From Liolophura sinensis (lineage: Eukaryota; Mollusca; Polyplacophora; Chitonida; Chitonidae), in the NCBI RefSeq assembly GCF_032854445.1, contig NW_027018027.1, positions 49,310 to 113,309 of the forward strand: a stretch of 64,000 nucleotides of DNA. The letters run 5' to 3'. The notes under the pieces were generated by a model. That model saw only the letters and a list, made by a program, of their open reading frames with translations, did no database searches and had not been told where the DNA came from. The translations under genes and the position numbers were made by a program. This document shows, one piece after another, positions 9,308 through 20,783 of the stretch. The first letter of the stretch is position 1, and the number at the start of each line of letters is the position of its first letter.

Positions 9308-10718
9308 GTGCCCAGCAACGGCTCTTACTCCATGGAAACCAGGGAAATTTGCAATTTTTCAACAGCTGCCGATGCCTGGCTCAATTCCGCATCTTTTGGC
9401 ACCTTATTAATGTGGGCCTGTGGTCAGTTGTACTTTTTACAGCAGACTGTATCAAGTACCTTGTGTTTTTTATGTACAAATGGTGTGGTTTTTCTACACG
9501 TAGATAAAGACATTGAGATTGTCTTGGACTTAGAAGTAAGACAATTGCTGGGTGAGTTAAATGGGCTTAGCCCAAAGATTTGAGGTCTTCTGGGCTACCG
9601 AAGGGCACATAACTTATATTCAAAAGTTGAATATAGTAATGACCAGTCGCGATGGTACATAGTACAGTGTAGCCGATCTCAATTAAAAAAATGACGAGGC
9701 AAAAAATTGAAAAGTGGAAAAACTGTTCCAGTGCTGCTGGTAAGAGGCTAATCCGACGTATTTTGTGATGAGAAATCGAATGGTGCAAACCGCGTTGCTC
9801 TCCGACCAATACTTTTGGCTGTAGCGACAATTGAATGATCATTGATGTCATAATCACGTGCCCAGCAACGGCTCTTACTCCATGGAAACCAGGGAAATTT
9901 GCAATTTTTCAACAGTTGCCGATGCCTGGCTCAATTCCGCATCTTTTGGCACCTTATTAATGTTGGTCTGTTGTCAGTTGTACTTTTTACAGCAGACTGT
10001 ATCAAGTACCTTGTGTTTTTTATGTACAAATGGTGTGGTTTTTCTACACGTAGATAAAGACATTGAGATTGTCTTGGACTTAGAAGTAAGACAATTGCTG
10101 GGTGAGTTAAATGGGCTTAGCCAAAAGATTTGAGGTCTTCTGGGCTACCGAAGGGCACATAACTTATAGTCAAAAGTTGAATATAGTAATAACCAGTCGC
10201 GATGGTACATAGTACAGTGCAGCCGATTTCAATTAACAAAAAGACCAGGCAAAAATGCAAAAGTCGAAAAACTGTTCCAGTGCTGCTGGTAAGAGGCTAA
10301 TCCGACGTATTTTGTGACGAAAAATCGAATGGTGCAAACCGCGTTGCTCTCCGACCAATACTTTTGGCTGTAGCGACAATTGAATGATCATTGATGTCAT
10401 AATCACGTGCCCAGCAACGGCTCTTACTCCATGGAAACCAGGGAAATTTGCAATTTGTCAACAGCCGCCGATGCCTGGCTCAATTCCGCTTCTTTTGGCA
10501 CCTTATTAAAGTGGGCCTGTGATCAGTTGTACTTTTTACAGCAGACTGTATCAAGTACCTTGTGTTTTTTATGTGCAAATGGTGTGGTTTGTCTACACGT
10601 AGATAAAGACATTGAGATTGTCTTGGACTTAGAAGTAAGACAATTGCTGGGTGAGTTAAATGGGCTTAGCCCAAAGATTTTACGTCTTCTGGGCTACCGA
10701 AGGGCACATAACTTATAG
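9308..10718. repeat. Region II-like island inside region I
   Basis: Three monomers (9308, 9858, 10407) look unlike the rest of region I. 9308 has the AGCTGCCGATG and GCCTGTGG changes. 9858 has TTAATGTTGGTCTG, typical of region II B monomers such as 23528 and 27341. 10407 has A-class GATCAG, TGCAAAT, GTTTGTCTACAC and the lost stop found in 20235 and 27890. The island sits between the two copies of the 4917-type block. Either this was an ancestral A/B segment or it came in by long-range exchange; the sequence alone does not decide. Confidence 0.65.
9676..9713. repeat. A-rich divergent patch within one monomer
   Basis: Where other monomers read TTAACAAAAAGACCAGGC then AAAAATGCAAAAG, this one reads TTAAAAAAATGACGAGGC then AAAAAATTGAAAAG, with GATCTC just before. 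Several substitutions and one extra base cluster in about 38 bp, making the interval 9308-9857 550 bp long. I do not see this patch in any other monomer, so it is young or confined to one copy. It could also be a local sequencing or consensus error in an A-rich tract. Confidence 0.7.
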
Positions 10719-10903
10719 TCAAAAGTTGAATATAGTAATAACCAGTCGCGATGGTACATAGTACAATGTAGCGGATTTCAATTAACAAAAAGACCAGGCA
10801 AAAATGCAAAAGTGGAAAAACTGTTCCAGTGCTGCTGGTGAGAGGCTAATCCGACGTCTTCTGGCTGTAGCGACAATTGAATGATCATTGATGTCTTAAT
10901 CAC
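10407..10903. repeat. Short 497-bp monomer carrying the 52-bp deletion
   Basis: The monomer lacks 52 bp between CCGACGT and TGGCTGTAGC. The join reads CCGACGTCTTCTGGCTG at 10851-10867 and is the same join found 5,987 bp upstream at 4864-4880, so the deletion is shared by descent between two block copies. The 5' half belongs to a different family from its neighbours: GATCAG, TGCAAAT, GGTTTGTCTACAC and a lost stop (GATTTTACG). It resembles the monomers at 20235 and 27890. The monomer is thus a hybrid of region II-type and region I-type sequence. Confidence 0.85.
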
Positions 10904-13900
10904 GTGCCCAGCAACGGCTCTTACTCCATGGAAACCAGGGAAATTTGCAATTTTTCAACAGTTGCCGATGCCTGGCTCAATTCCGCTTCTTTTGGCACCT
11001 TATTAATGTGGGCCTGTGGTCAGTTGTACTTTTTACAGCAGACTGTATCAAGTACCTTGTGTTTTTTATGTACAAATGGTGTGGTTTTTCTACACGTAGA
11101 TAAAGACATTGAGATTGTCTTGGACTTAGAAGTAAGACAATTGCTGGGTGAGTTAAATGGGCTTAGCCCAAACATTTGCGGTCTTCTGGGCTACCGAAGG
11201 GCACATAACTTATAGTCAAAAGTTGAATATAGTAATGACCAGTCGCGATGGTACATAGTACAGTGTAGCCGATTTCAATTAACAAAAAGACCAGACAAAA
11301 ATGCAAAAGTGGAAAAACTGTTCCAGTGCTGCTGGTAAGAGGCTAATCCGACGTATTTTGTGACGAGAAATTGAATGGTGCAAACCGCGTTGCTCTCCGA
11401 CCAATACTTTTGGCTGTAGCGACAATTGAATGATCATTGATGTCATAATCACGTGCCCAGCAACGGCTCTTACTCCATGGAAACCAGGGAAATTTGCAAT
11501 TTTTCAACAGTTGCCGATGCCTGGCTCAATTCCGCATCTTTTGGCACCTTATTAATGTGGGTCTGTGGTCAGTTGTACTTTTTACAGCAGACTGTATCAA
11601 GTACCTTGTGTTTTTATGTACAAATGGTGTGGTTTTTCTACACGTAGATAAAGACATTGAGATTGTCTTGGACTTAGAAGTAAGACAATTGCTGGGTGAG
11701 TTAAATGGGCTTAGCCAAAAGATTTGACGTCATCTGGGCTACCGAAGGGCACAAAACTTATAGTCAAAAGTTGAATATAGTAATGACCAGTCGCGATGGT
11801 ACATAGTACAGTGTAGCCGATTTCAATTAACAAAAAGACCAGGCAAAAATGCAAAAGTGGAAAAACTGTTCCAGTGCTGCTGGTAAGAGGCTATTCCGAC
11901 GTATTTTGTGACGAGAAATCGAATGGTGCAAACCGCGTTGCTCTCCGACCAATACGTTTGGCTGTAGCGACAATTGAATGATCATTGATGTCATAATCAC
12001 GTGCCCAGCAACGGCTCTTACTCCATGGAAACCAGGGAAATTTGCAATTTGTCAACAGTTGCCGATGCCTGGCTCAATTCCGATTCTTTTGGCACCTTAT
12101 TAATGTGGGTCTGTGGTCAGTTGTACTTTTTACAGCAGACTGTATCAAGTACCTTTTGTTTTTTATGTACAAATGGTGTGGTTTTTCTACACGTAGATAA
12201 AGACATTGAGATTGTCTTGGACTTAGAAGTAAGACAATTGCTGGGTGAGTTAAATGGGCTTAGCCGAAACATTTGACGTTCTCTGGGCTACCGAAGGGCA
12301 CATAACTTATAGTCAAAAGTTAAATATAGTAATGACCAGTCGCGATGGTACATAGTACAGTGTAGCCGATTTCAATTAACAAAAAGACCAGGCAAAAATG
12401 CAAAAGTGGATAAACTGTTCCAGTGCTGCTGATAAGAGGCTAATCCGACGTATTTTGTGACGAGAAATCGAATGGTGCAAACCGCGTTGCTCTCCGACCA
12501 ATACGTTTGGCTGTAGCGACAATTGAATGATCATTGATGTCATAATCACGTGCCCAGCAACGGCTCTTACTCCATGGAAACCAGGGAAATTTGCAATTTT
12601 TCAACAGTTGCCGATGCCTGGCTCCATTCCGATTCTTTTGGCACCTTATTAATGTGGGTCTGTGGTCAGTTGTACTTTTTACAGCAGACTGTATCAAGTA
12701 CCTTTTGTTTTTTATGTACAAATGGTGTGGTTTTTCTACACGTAGATAAAGACATTGAGATTGTCTTGGACTTAGAAGTAAGACAATTGCTGGGTGAGTT
12801 AAATGGGCTTAGCCCAAACATTTGACGTTCTCTGGGCTACCGAAGGGCACATAACTTATAGTCAAAAGTTAAATATAGTAATGACCAGTCGCGATGGTAC
12901 ATAGTACAGTATAGCCGATTTCAATTAACAAAAAGACCAGGCAAAAATGCAAAAGTCGAAAAACTGTTCCAGTGCTGCTGGTAAGAGGCTAATCCGACGT
13001 ATTTTGTGACGAGAAATCGAATGGTGCAAACCGCGTTGCTCTCCGACCAATACTTTTGGCTGTAGCGACAATTGAATGATCATTGATGTCATAATAACGT
13101 GCCCAGCAACGGCTCTTACTCCATGGAAACCTGGGAAATTTGCAATTTTTCAACAGTTGCCGATGCCTGGCTCAATTCCGATTCTTTTGGCACCTTATTA
13201 ATGTGGGTCTGTGGTCAGTTGTACTTTTTACAGCAGACTGTATCAAGTACCTTTTGTTTTTTATGTACAAATGGTGTGGTTTTTCTACACGTAGATAAAG
13301 ACATTGAGATTGTCTTGGACTTAGAAGTAAGACAATTGCTGGGTGAGTTAAATGGGCTTAGCCCAAAGATTTGACGTATTCTTGGCTACCGAAGGGCACA
13401 TAACTTATAGTCAAAAGTTGAATATAGTAATGACCAGTCGCGATGGTACATAGTACAGTGTAGCCGGTTTCAATTAACAAAAAGACCAGGCAAAAATGCA
13501 AAAGTGGAAAAACTGTTCCAGTGCTGCTGATAAGAGGCTAATCCGACGTATTTTGTGACGAGAAATCGAATGGTGCAAACCGCGTTGCTCTCCGACCAAT
13601 ACGTTTGGCTGTAGCGACAATTGAATGATCATTGATGTCATAATCACGTGCCCAGCAACGGCTCTTACTCTATGGAAACCAGGGAAATTTGCAATTTTTC
13701 AACAGTTGCCGATGCCTGGCTCAATTCCGCTTCTTTTGGCACCTTATTAATGTGGGTCTGTGGTCAGTTGTACTTTTTACAGCAGACTGTATCAAGTACC
13801 TTTTGTTTTTTATGTACAAATGGTGTGGTTTTTCTACACGTAGATAAAGACATTGAGATTGTCTTGGACTTAGAAGTAAGACAATTGCTAGGTGAGTTAA

Positions 13901-14745
13901 ATGGGCTTAGCCCAAACATTTGACGTTCTCTGGGCTACCGAAGGGCACATAACTTATAGTCAAAAGTTGAATATAGTAATGACCAGTCGCGATGGTACAT
14001 AGTACAGTGTAGCCGATTTCAATTAACAAAAAGACCAGGCAAAAATGCAAAAGTGGAAAAACTTTTCCAGTGCTGCTGGTAAAAAACTAATCCTACGTAT
14101 TTTGTGACGAAAAATCGAATAGTGCAAACCGCGTTGCTCTCCGACCAATACTTTTGGCTGTAGCGACAATTGAATGATCATTGATGTCATAATCACGTGC
14201 CCAGCAACGGCTCTTACTCCATGGAAACCAGGGAAATTTGCAATTTTTCAACAGTTGCCGATGCCTGGCTCCATTCCGCTTCTTTTGGCACCTTATTAAT
14301 GTGGGTCTGTGGTCAGTTGTACTTTTTACAGCAGACTGTATGAAGTACCTTGTGTTTTTTATGTACAAATGGTGTGGTTTTTCTACACGTAGATAAAGAC
14401 ATTGAGATTGTCTTGGACTTAGAAGTAAGACAATTGCTGGGTGAGTTAAATGGGCTTAGCCCAAAGATTTGACGTCTTCTGGGCTACCGAAGGGCACATA
14501 ACTTATAGTCAAAAGTTGAATATAGTAATGACCAGTCGCGATGGTACATAGTACAGTGTAGCCGATTTCAATTAACAAAAAGACCAGACAAAAATGCAAA
14601 AGTGGAAAAACTGTTCCAGTGCTGCTGGTAAGAGGCTAATCCGACGTATTTTGTGACGAGAAATTGAATGGTGCAAACCGCGTTGCTCTCCGACCAATAC
14701 TTTTGGCTGTAGCGACAATTGAATGATCATTGATGTCATAATCAC
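10904..14745. repeat. Region I block, copy 2 (one monomer excised)
   Basis: The monomers at 10904, 11453, 12001 and 12550 match 4917, 5466, 6014 and 6563 at a constant offset of 5,987 bp. Those at 13099, 13648 and 14197 match 7661, 8210 and 8759 at 5,438 bp, exactly 549 less. The change falls between CAGTATAGCCG (6920/12907) and AAAAGTCGAAAAAC (7513/12953), so the equivalent of monomer 7112 was lost by one unequal exchange. Private differences include a premature TGA in the open frame at 14340-14342 and the extended frame at 10904. Confidence 0.85.
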
Positions 14746-17489
14746 GTGCCCAGCAACGGCTCTTACTCCATGGAAACCAGGGAAATTTGCAATTTTTCAA
14801 CAGTTGCCGATGCCTGGCTCAATTCCGCATCTTTTGGCACCTTATTAATGTGGGTCTGTGGTCAGTTGTACTTTTTACAGCAGACTGTATCAAGTACCTT
14901 GTGTTTTTATGTACAAATGGTGTGGTTTTTCTACACGTAGATAAAGACATTGAGATTGTCTTGGACTTAGAAGTAAGACAATTGCTGGGTGAGTTAAATG
15001 GGCTTAGCCAAAAGATTTGACGTCATCTGGGCTACCGAAGGGCACATAACTTATAGTCAAAAGTTGAATATAGTAATGACCAGTCGCGATGGTACATAGT
15101 ACAGTGTAGCCGATTTCAATTAACAAAAAGACCAGGCAAAAATGCAAAAGTGGAAAAACTGTTCCAGTGCTGCTGGTAAGAGGCTATTCCGACGTATTTT
15201 GTGACGAGAAATCGAATGGTGCAAACCGCGTTGCTCTCCGACCAATACGTTTGGCTGTAGCGACAATTGAATGATCATTGATGTCATAATCACGTGCCCA
15301 GCAACGGCTCTTACTCCATGGAAACCAGGGAAATTTGCAATTTGTCAACAGTTGCCGATGCCTGGCTCAATTCCGATTCTTTTGGCACCTTATTAATGTG
15401 GGTCTGTGGTCAGTTGTACTTTTTACAGCAGACTGTATCAAGTACCTTTTGTTTTTTATGTACAAATGGTGTGGTTTTTCTACACGTAGATAAAGACATT
15501 GAGATTGTCTTGGACTTAGAAGTAAGACAATTGCTGGGTGAGTTAAATGGGCTTAGCCCAAACATTTGACGTTCTCTGGGCTACCGAAGGGCACATAACT
15601 TATAGTCAAAAGTTAAATATAGTAATGACCAGTCGCGATGGTACATAGCACAGTATAGCCGATTTCAATTAACAAAAAGACCAGGCAAAAATGCAAAAGT
15701 CGAAAAACTGTTCCAGTGCTGCTGGTAAGAGGCTAATCCGACGTATTTTGTGACGAGAAATCGAATGGTGCAAACCGCGTTGCTCTCCGACCAATACTTT
15801 TGGCTGTAGCGACAATTGAATGATCATTGATGTCATAATAACGTGCCCAGCAACGGCTCTTACTCCATGGAAACCTGGGAAATTTGCAATTTTTCAACAG
15901 TTGCCGATGCCTGGCTCAATTCCGATTCTTTTGGCACCTTATTAATGTGGGTCTGTGGTCAGTTGTACTTTTTACAGCAGACTGTATCAAGTACCTTTTG
16001 TTTTTTATGTACAAATGGTGTGGTTTTTCTACACGTAGATAAAGACATTGAGATTGTCTTGGACTTAGAAGTAAGACAATTGCTGGGTGAGTTAAATGGG
16101 CTTAGCCCAAAGATTTGACGTATTCTTGGCTACCGAAGGGCACATAACTTATAGTCAAAAGTTGAATATAGTAATGACCAGTCGCGATGGTACATAGTAC
16201 AGTGTAGCCGGTTTCAATTAACAAAAAGACCAGGCAAAAATGCAAAAGTGGAAAAACTGTTCCAGTGCTGCTGATAAGAGGCTAATCCGACGTATTTTGT
16301 GACGAGAAATCGAATGGTGCAAACCGCGTTGCTCTCCGACCAATACGTTTGGCTGTAGCGACAATTGAATGATCATTGATGTCATAATCACGTGCCCAGC
16401 AACGGCTCTTACTCTATGGAAACCAGGGAAATTTGCAATTTTTTAACAGTTGCCGATGCCTGGCTCAATTCCGCTTCTTTTGGCACCTTATTAATGTGGG
16501 TCTGTGGTCAGTTGTACTTTTTACAGCAGACTGTATCAAGTACCTTTTGTTTTTTATGTACAAATGGTGTGGTTTTTCTACACGTAGATAAAGACATTGA
16601 GATTGTCTTGGACTTAGAAGTAAGACAATTGCTAGGTGAGTTAAATGGGCTTAGCCCAAACATTTGACGTTCTCTGGGCTACCGAAGGGCACATAACTTA
16701 TAGTCAAAAGTTGAATATAGTAATGACCAGTCGCGATGGTACATAGTACAGTGTAGCCGATTTCAATTAACAAAAAGACCAGGCAAAAATGCAAAAGTGG
16801 AAAAACTGTTCCAGTGCTGCTGGTAAAAAACTAATCCTACGTATTTTGTGACGAAAAATCGAATAGTGCAAACCGCGTTGCTCTCCGACCAATACTTTTG
16901 GCTGTAGCGACAATTGAATGATCATTGATGTCATAATCACGTGCCCAGCAACGGCTCTTACTCCATGGAAACCAGGGAAATTTGCAATTTTTCAACAGTT
17001 GCCGATGCCTGGCTCCATTCCGCTTCTTTTGGCACCTTATTAATGTGGGTCTGTGGTCAGTTGTACTTTTTACAGCAGACTGTATCAAGTACCTTGTGTT
17101 TTTTATGTACAAATGGTGTGGTTTTTCTACACGTAGATAAAGACATTGAGATTGTCTTGGACTTAGAAGTAAGACAATTGCTGGGTGAGTTAAATGGGCT
17201 TAGCCCAAAGATTTGACGTCTTCTGGGCTACCGAAGGGCACATAACTTATAGTCAAAAGTTGAATATAGTAATAACCAGTCGCGATGGTACATAGTACAG
17301 TGCAGCCGATTTCAATTAACAAAAAGACCAGGCAAAAATGCAAAAGTGGAAAAACTGTTCCAGTGCTGCTGGTAAGAGGCTAATCCGACGTATTTTGTGA
17401 CGAGAAATCGAATGGTGCAAACCTCGTTGCTCTATGACAAATACTTTTGGCTGTAGCGACAATTGAATGATCATTGATGTCATAATCAC
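14746..17489. repeat. Region I block, copy 3 (another monomer excised)
   Basis: 14746 and 15294 match 11453 and 12001 at an offset of 3,293 bp. 15843, 16392 and 16941 match 13099, 13648 and 14197 at 2,744 bp, again 549 less. Monomer 15294 has the 5' half of 12001 (TTTGTCAACAGTTGCC) and the 3' half of 12550 (AGCCCAAAC, then CAGTATAGCC). The crossover that removed one monomer therefore lies inside it. The three copies form a shrinking series of 8, 7 and about 5 monomers. Confidence 0.8.
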
Positions 17490-20400
17490 GTGCCCAGCAA
17501 CGGCTCTTACTCCATGGAAACCTGGGAAATTTGCAATTTTTCAACAGTTGCCGATGCCTGGCTCAATTCCGCATCTTTTGGCACCTTATTAATGTTGGTC
17601 TGTGGTCAGTTGTACTTTTTACAGCAGACTGTATCAAGTACCTTGTGTTTTTTATGTACAAATGGTGTGGTTTTTCTACACGTAGATAAAGACATTGAGA
17701 TTGTCTTGAACTTAGAAGTAAGACAATTGCTGGGTGAGTTAAATGCGCCTAGAGAACAGATTTGAGGTCTTCTGGGCTACCGAAGGGCACATAACTTATA
17801 CTCAAAAGTTGAATATAGTAATGACCAGTCGCAATGGTACATAGTACAGTGCAGCCGATTTCAATTAACAAAAAGACCAAGCAAAAATGCAAAAGTGGAA
17901 AAACTGTTCCAGTGCTGCTGGTAAGAGGATAATCCGACGTATTTTCTGACAAAAAATCGAATGGTGCAAACCGCGTTGCTCTCCGACCAACACTTTTGGC
18001 TGTAGCGACAATTGAATGATCATTGATGTCATAATCACGTGCCCAGCAACGGCTCTTACTCCATGGAAACCAGGGAAATTTGCAATTTTTCAACAGTTGC
18101 CGATGCCTGGCTCAATTCCGCATCTTTTGTCACCTTATTAATGTGGGTCTGTGGTCAGTTGTACTTTTTACAGCAGACTGTATCAAGTACCTTTTGTTTT
18201 TTATGTACAAATGGTGTGGTTTTTCTACACGTAGATAAAGACATTGAGATTGTCTTGGACTTAGAAGTAAGACAATTGCTGGGTGAGTTAAATGGGCTTA
18301 GCCCAAAGATTTGACGTATTCTTGGCTACCGAAGGGCACATAACTTATAGTCAAAAGTTGAATATAGTAATGACCAGTCGCGATGGTACATAGTACAGTG
18401 TAGCCGGTTTCAATTAACAAAAAGGCCAGGCAAAAATGCAAAAGTGGAAAAACTGTTCCAGTGCTGCTGATAAGAGGCTAATCCGACGTATTTTGTGACG
18501 AGAAATCGAATGGTGCAAACCGCGTTGCTCTCCGACCAATACGTTTGGCTGTAGCGACAATTGAATGATCATTGATGTCATAATCACGTGCCCAGCAACG
18601 GCTCTTACTCTATGGAAACCAGGGAAATTTGCAATTTTTCAACAGTTGCCGATGCCTGGCTCAATTCCGCTTCTTTTGGCACCTTATTAATGTGGGTCTG
18701 TGGTCAGTTGTACTTTTTACAGCAGACTGTATCAAGTACCTTTTGTTTTTTATGTACAAATGGTGTGGTTTTTCTACACGTAGATAAAGACATTGAGATT
18801 GTCTTGGACTTAGAAGTAAGACAATTGCTAGGTGAGTTAAATGGGCTTAGCCCAAACATTTGACGTTCTCTGGGCTACCGAAGGGCACATAACTTATAGT
18901 CAAAAGTTGAATATAGTAATGACCAGTCGCGATGGTACATAGTACAGTGTAGCCGATTTCAATTAACAAAAAGACCAGGCAAAAATGCAAAAGTGGAAAA
19001 ACTGTTCCAGTGCTGCTGGTAAAAAACTAATCCTACGTATTTTGTGACGAAAAATCGAATAGTGCAAACCGCGTTGCTCTCCGACCAATACTTTTGGCTG
19101 TAGCGACAATTGAATGATCATTGATGTCATAATCACGTGCCCAGCAACGGCTCTTACTCCATGGAAACCAGGGAAATTTGCAATTTTTCAACAGTTGCCG
19201 ATGCCTGGCTCCATTCCGCTTCTTTTGGCACCTTATTAATGTGGGTCTGTGGTCAGTTGTACTTTTTACAGCAGACTGTATCAAGTACCTTGTGTTTTTT
19301 ATGTACAAATGGTGTGGTTTTTCTACACGTAGATAAAGACATTGAGATTGTCTTGGACTTAGAAGTAAGACAATTGCTGGGTGAGTTAAATGGGCTTAGC
19401 CCAAAGATTTGACGTCTTCTGGGCTACCGAAGGGCACATAACTTATAGTCAAAAGTTGAATATAGTAATAACCAGTCGCGATGGTACATAGTACAGTGCA
19501 GCCGATTTCAATTAACAAAAAGACCAGGCAAAAATGCAAAAGTGGAAAAACTGTTCCAGTGCTGCTGGTAAGAGGCTAATCCGACGTATTTTGTGACGAG
19601 AAATCGAATGGTGCAAACCTCGTTGCTCTATGACAAATACTTTTGGCTGTAGCGACAATTGAATGATCATTGATGTCATAATCACGTGCCCAGCAACGGC
19701 TCTTACTCCATGGAAACCTGGGAAATTTGCAATTTTTCAACAGTTGCCGATGCCTGGCTCAATTCCGCATCTTTTGGCACCTTATTAATGTTGGTCTGTG
19801 GTCAGTTGTACTTTTTACAGCAGACTGTATCAAGTACCTTGTGTTTTTTATGTACAAATGGTGTGGTTTTTCTACACGTAGATAAAGACATTGAGATTGT
19901 CTTGAACTTAGAAGTAAGACAATTGCTGGGTGAGTTAAATGCGCCTAGAGAACAGATTTGAGGTCTTCTGGGCTACCGAAGGGCACATAACTTATAGTCA
20001 AAAGTTGAATATAGTAATGACCAGTCGCAATGGTACATAGTACAGTGCAGCCGATTTCAATTAACAAAAAGACCAAGCAAAAATGCAAAAGTGGAAAAAC
20101 TGTTCCAGTGCTGCTGGTAAGAGGATAATCCGACGTATTTTCTGACAAAAAATCGAATGGTGCAAACCGCGTTGCTCTCCGACCAACACTTTTGGCTGTA
20201 GCGACAATTAAATGATCATTGATGTCATAATCACGTGCCCAGCAACGGCTCTTACTCCATGGAAACCAGGGAAATTTGCAATTTTTCAACAGCTGCCGAT
20301 GCCTGGCTCAATTCCGCTTCTTTTGGCACCTTATTAATGTGGGCCTGTGATCAGTTGTACTTTTTACAGCAGACTGTATCAAGTACCTTGTGTTTTTTAT

Positions 20401-20783
20401 GTGCAAATGGTGTGGTTTGTCTACACGTAGATAAAGACATTGAGATTGTCTTGGACTTAGAAGTAAGACAATTGCTGGGTGAGTTAAATGGGCTTAGCCC
20501 AAAGATTTTACGTCTTCTGGGCTACCGAAGGGCACATAACTTATAGTCAAAAGTTGAATATAGTAATAACCAGTCGCGATGGTACATAGTACAGTGAAGC
20601 CGATTTCAATTAACAAAAAGACCAGGCAAAAATGCAAAAGTGGAAAAACTTTTCCAGTGCTGCTGGTAAGAGGCTAATCCGACGTATTTTCTGACGAAAA
20701 ATCGAATGGTGCAAACCGCGTTGCTCTCCGACCAATACTTTTGGCTGTAGCGACAATTGAATGATCATTGATGTCATAATCAC
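16392..20783. repeat. Four-monomer (2,196-bp) tandem duplication
   Basis: 16392, 16941 and 17490 match 18588, 19137 and 19686 at an offset of 2,196 bp, four exact monomers. Shared rare changes are AAACCTCGTTGCTCTATGAC (17421 and 19617), TCTTGAACTTAG (17705 and 19900), AGTCGCAATGG, and AGGATAATCCG with CTGACAAAAAATCG. The fourth member differs: 18039 joins an open frame with CTTTTGTCACC to a 3' part with GACGTATTCTTGGC from region I, while 20235 is A-class with a lost stop. 18039 therefore looks like the recombinant joint of the duplication. Confidence 0.8.
20235..20546 (+). other. Extended 103-codon frame through a lost stop, representative
   Basis: TTTGAC is TTTTAC here, so the open frame continues through CTTCTGGGCTACCG and stops at TAG. 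The same T-for-G stop loss is seen at 10407, 27890 (with GATATTACG) and 34996; a C-for-G loss (TTTCAGG) at 24626, 32830, 38837, 43748, 46492 and 48688; and TTTGCGG at 10904. Independent stop losses and no common extension suggest neutral change. No monomer reads through into the next. Confidence 0.65.

Larger units (their letters stand above)
1..17489. repeat. Region I: array subdomain without B-class monomers
   Basis: All monomers here end the open frame with the GGCTTAGC-type segment; none has the GCGCCTAGAGAAC (B-class) ending seen later. Local diagnostic variants include CCGATTCTTTTGG (Ser-to-Asp in the open frame), GACGTTCTCTGGGC and GACGTATTCTTGGC after the stop, and AAAAAACTAATCCTACG in the spacer. 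These variants recur in blocks (4917-9307, 10904-14745, 14746-17489), which points to local amplification of multi-monomer units. The boundary is set where the first B-class monomer begins (17490). The change is gradual, because 18039-19412 still has region I types. Confidence 0.75.
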
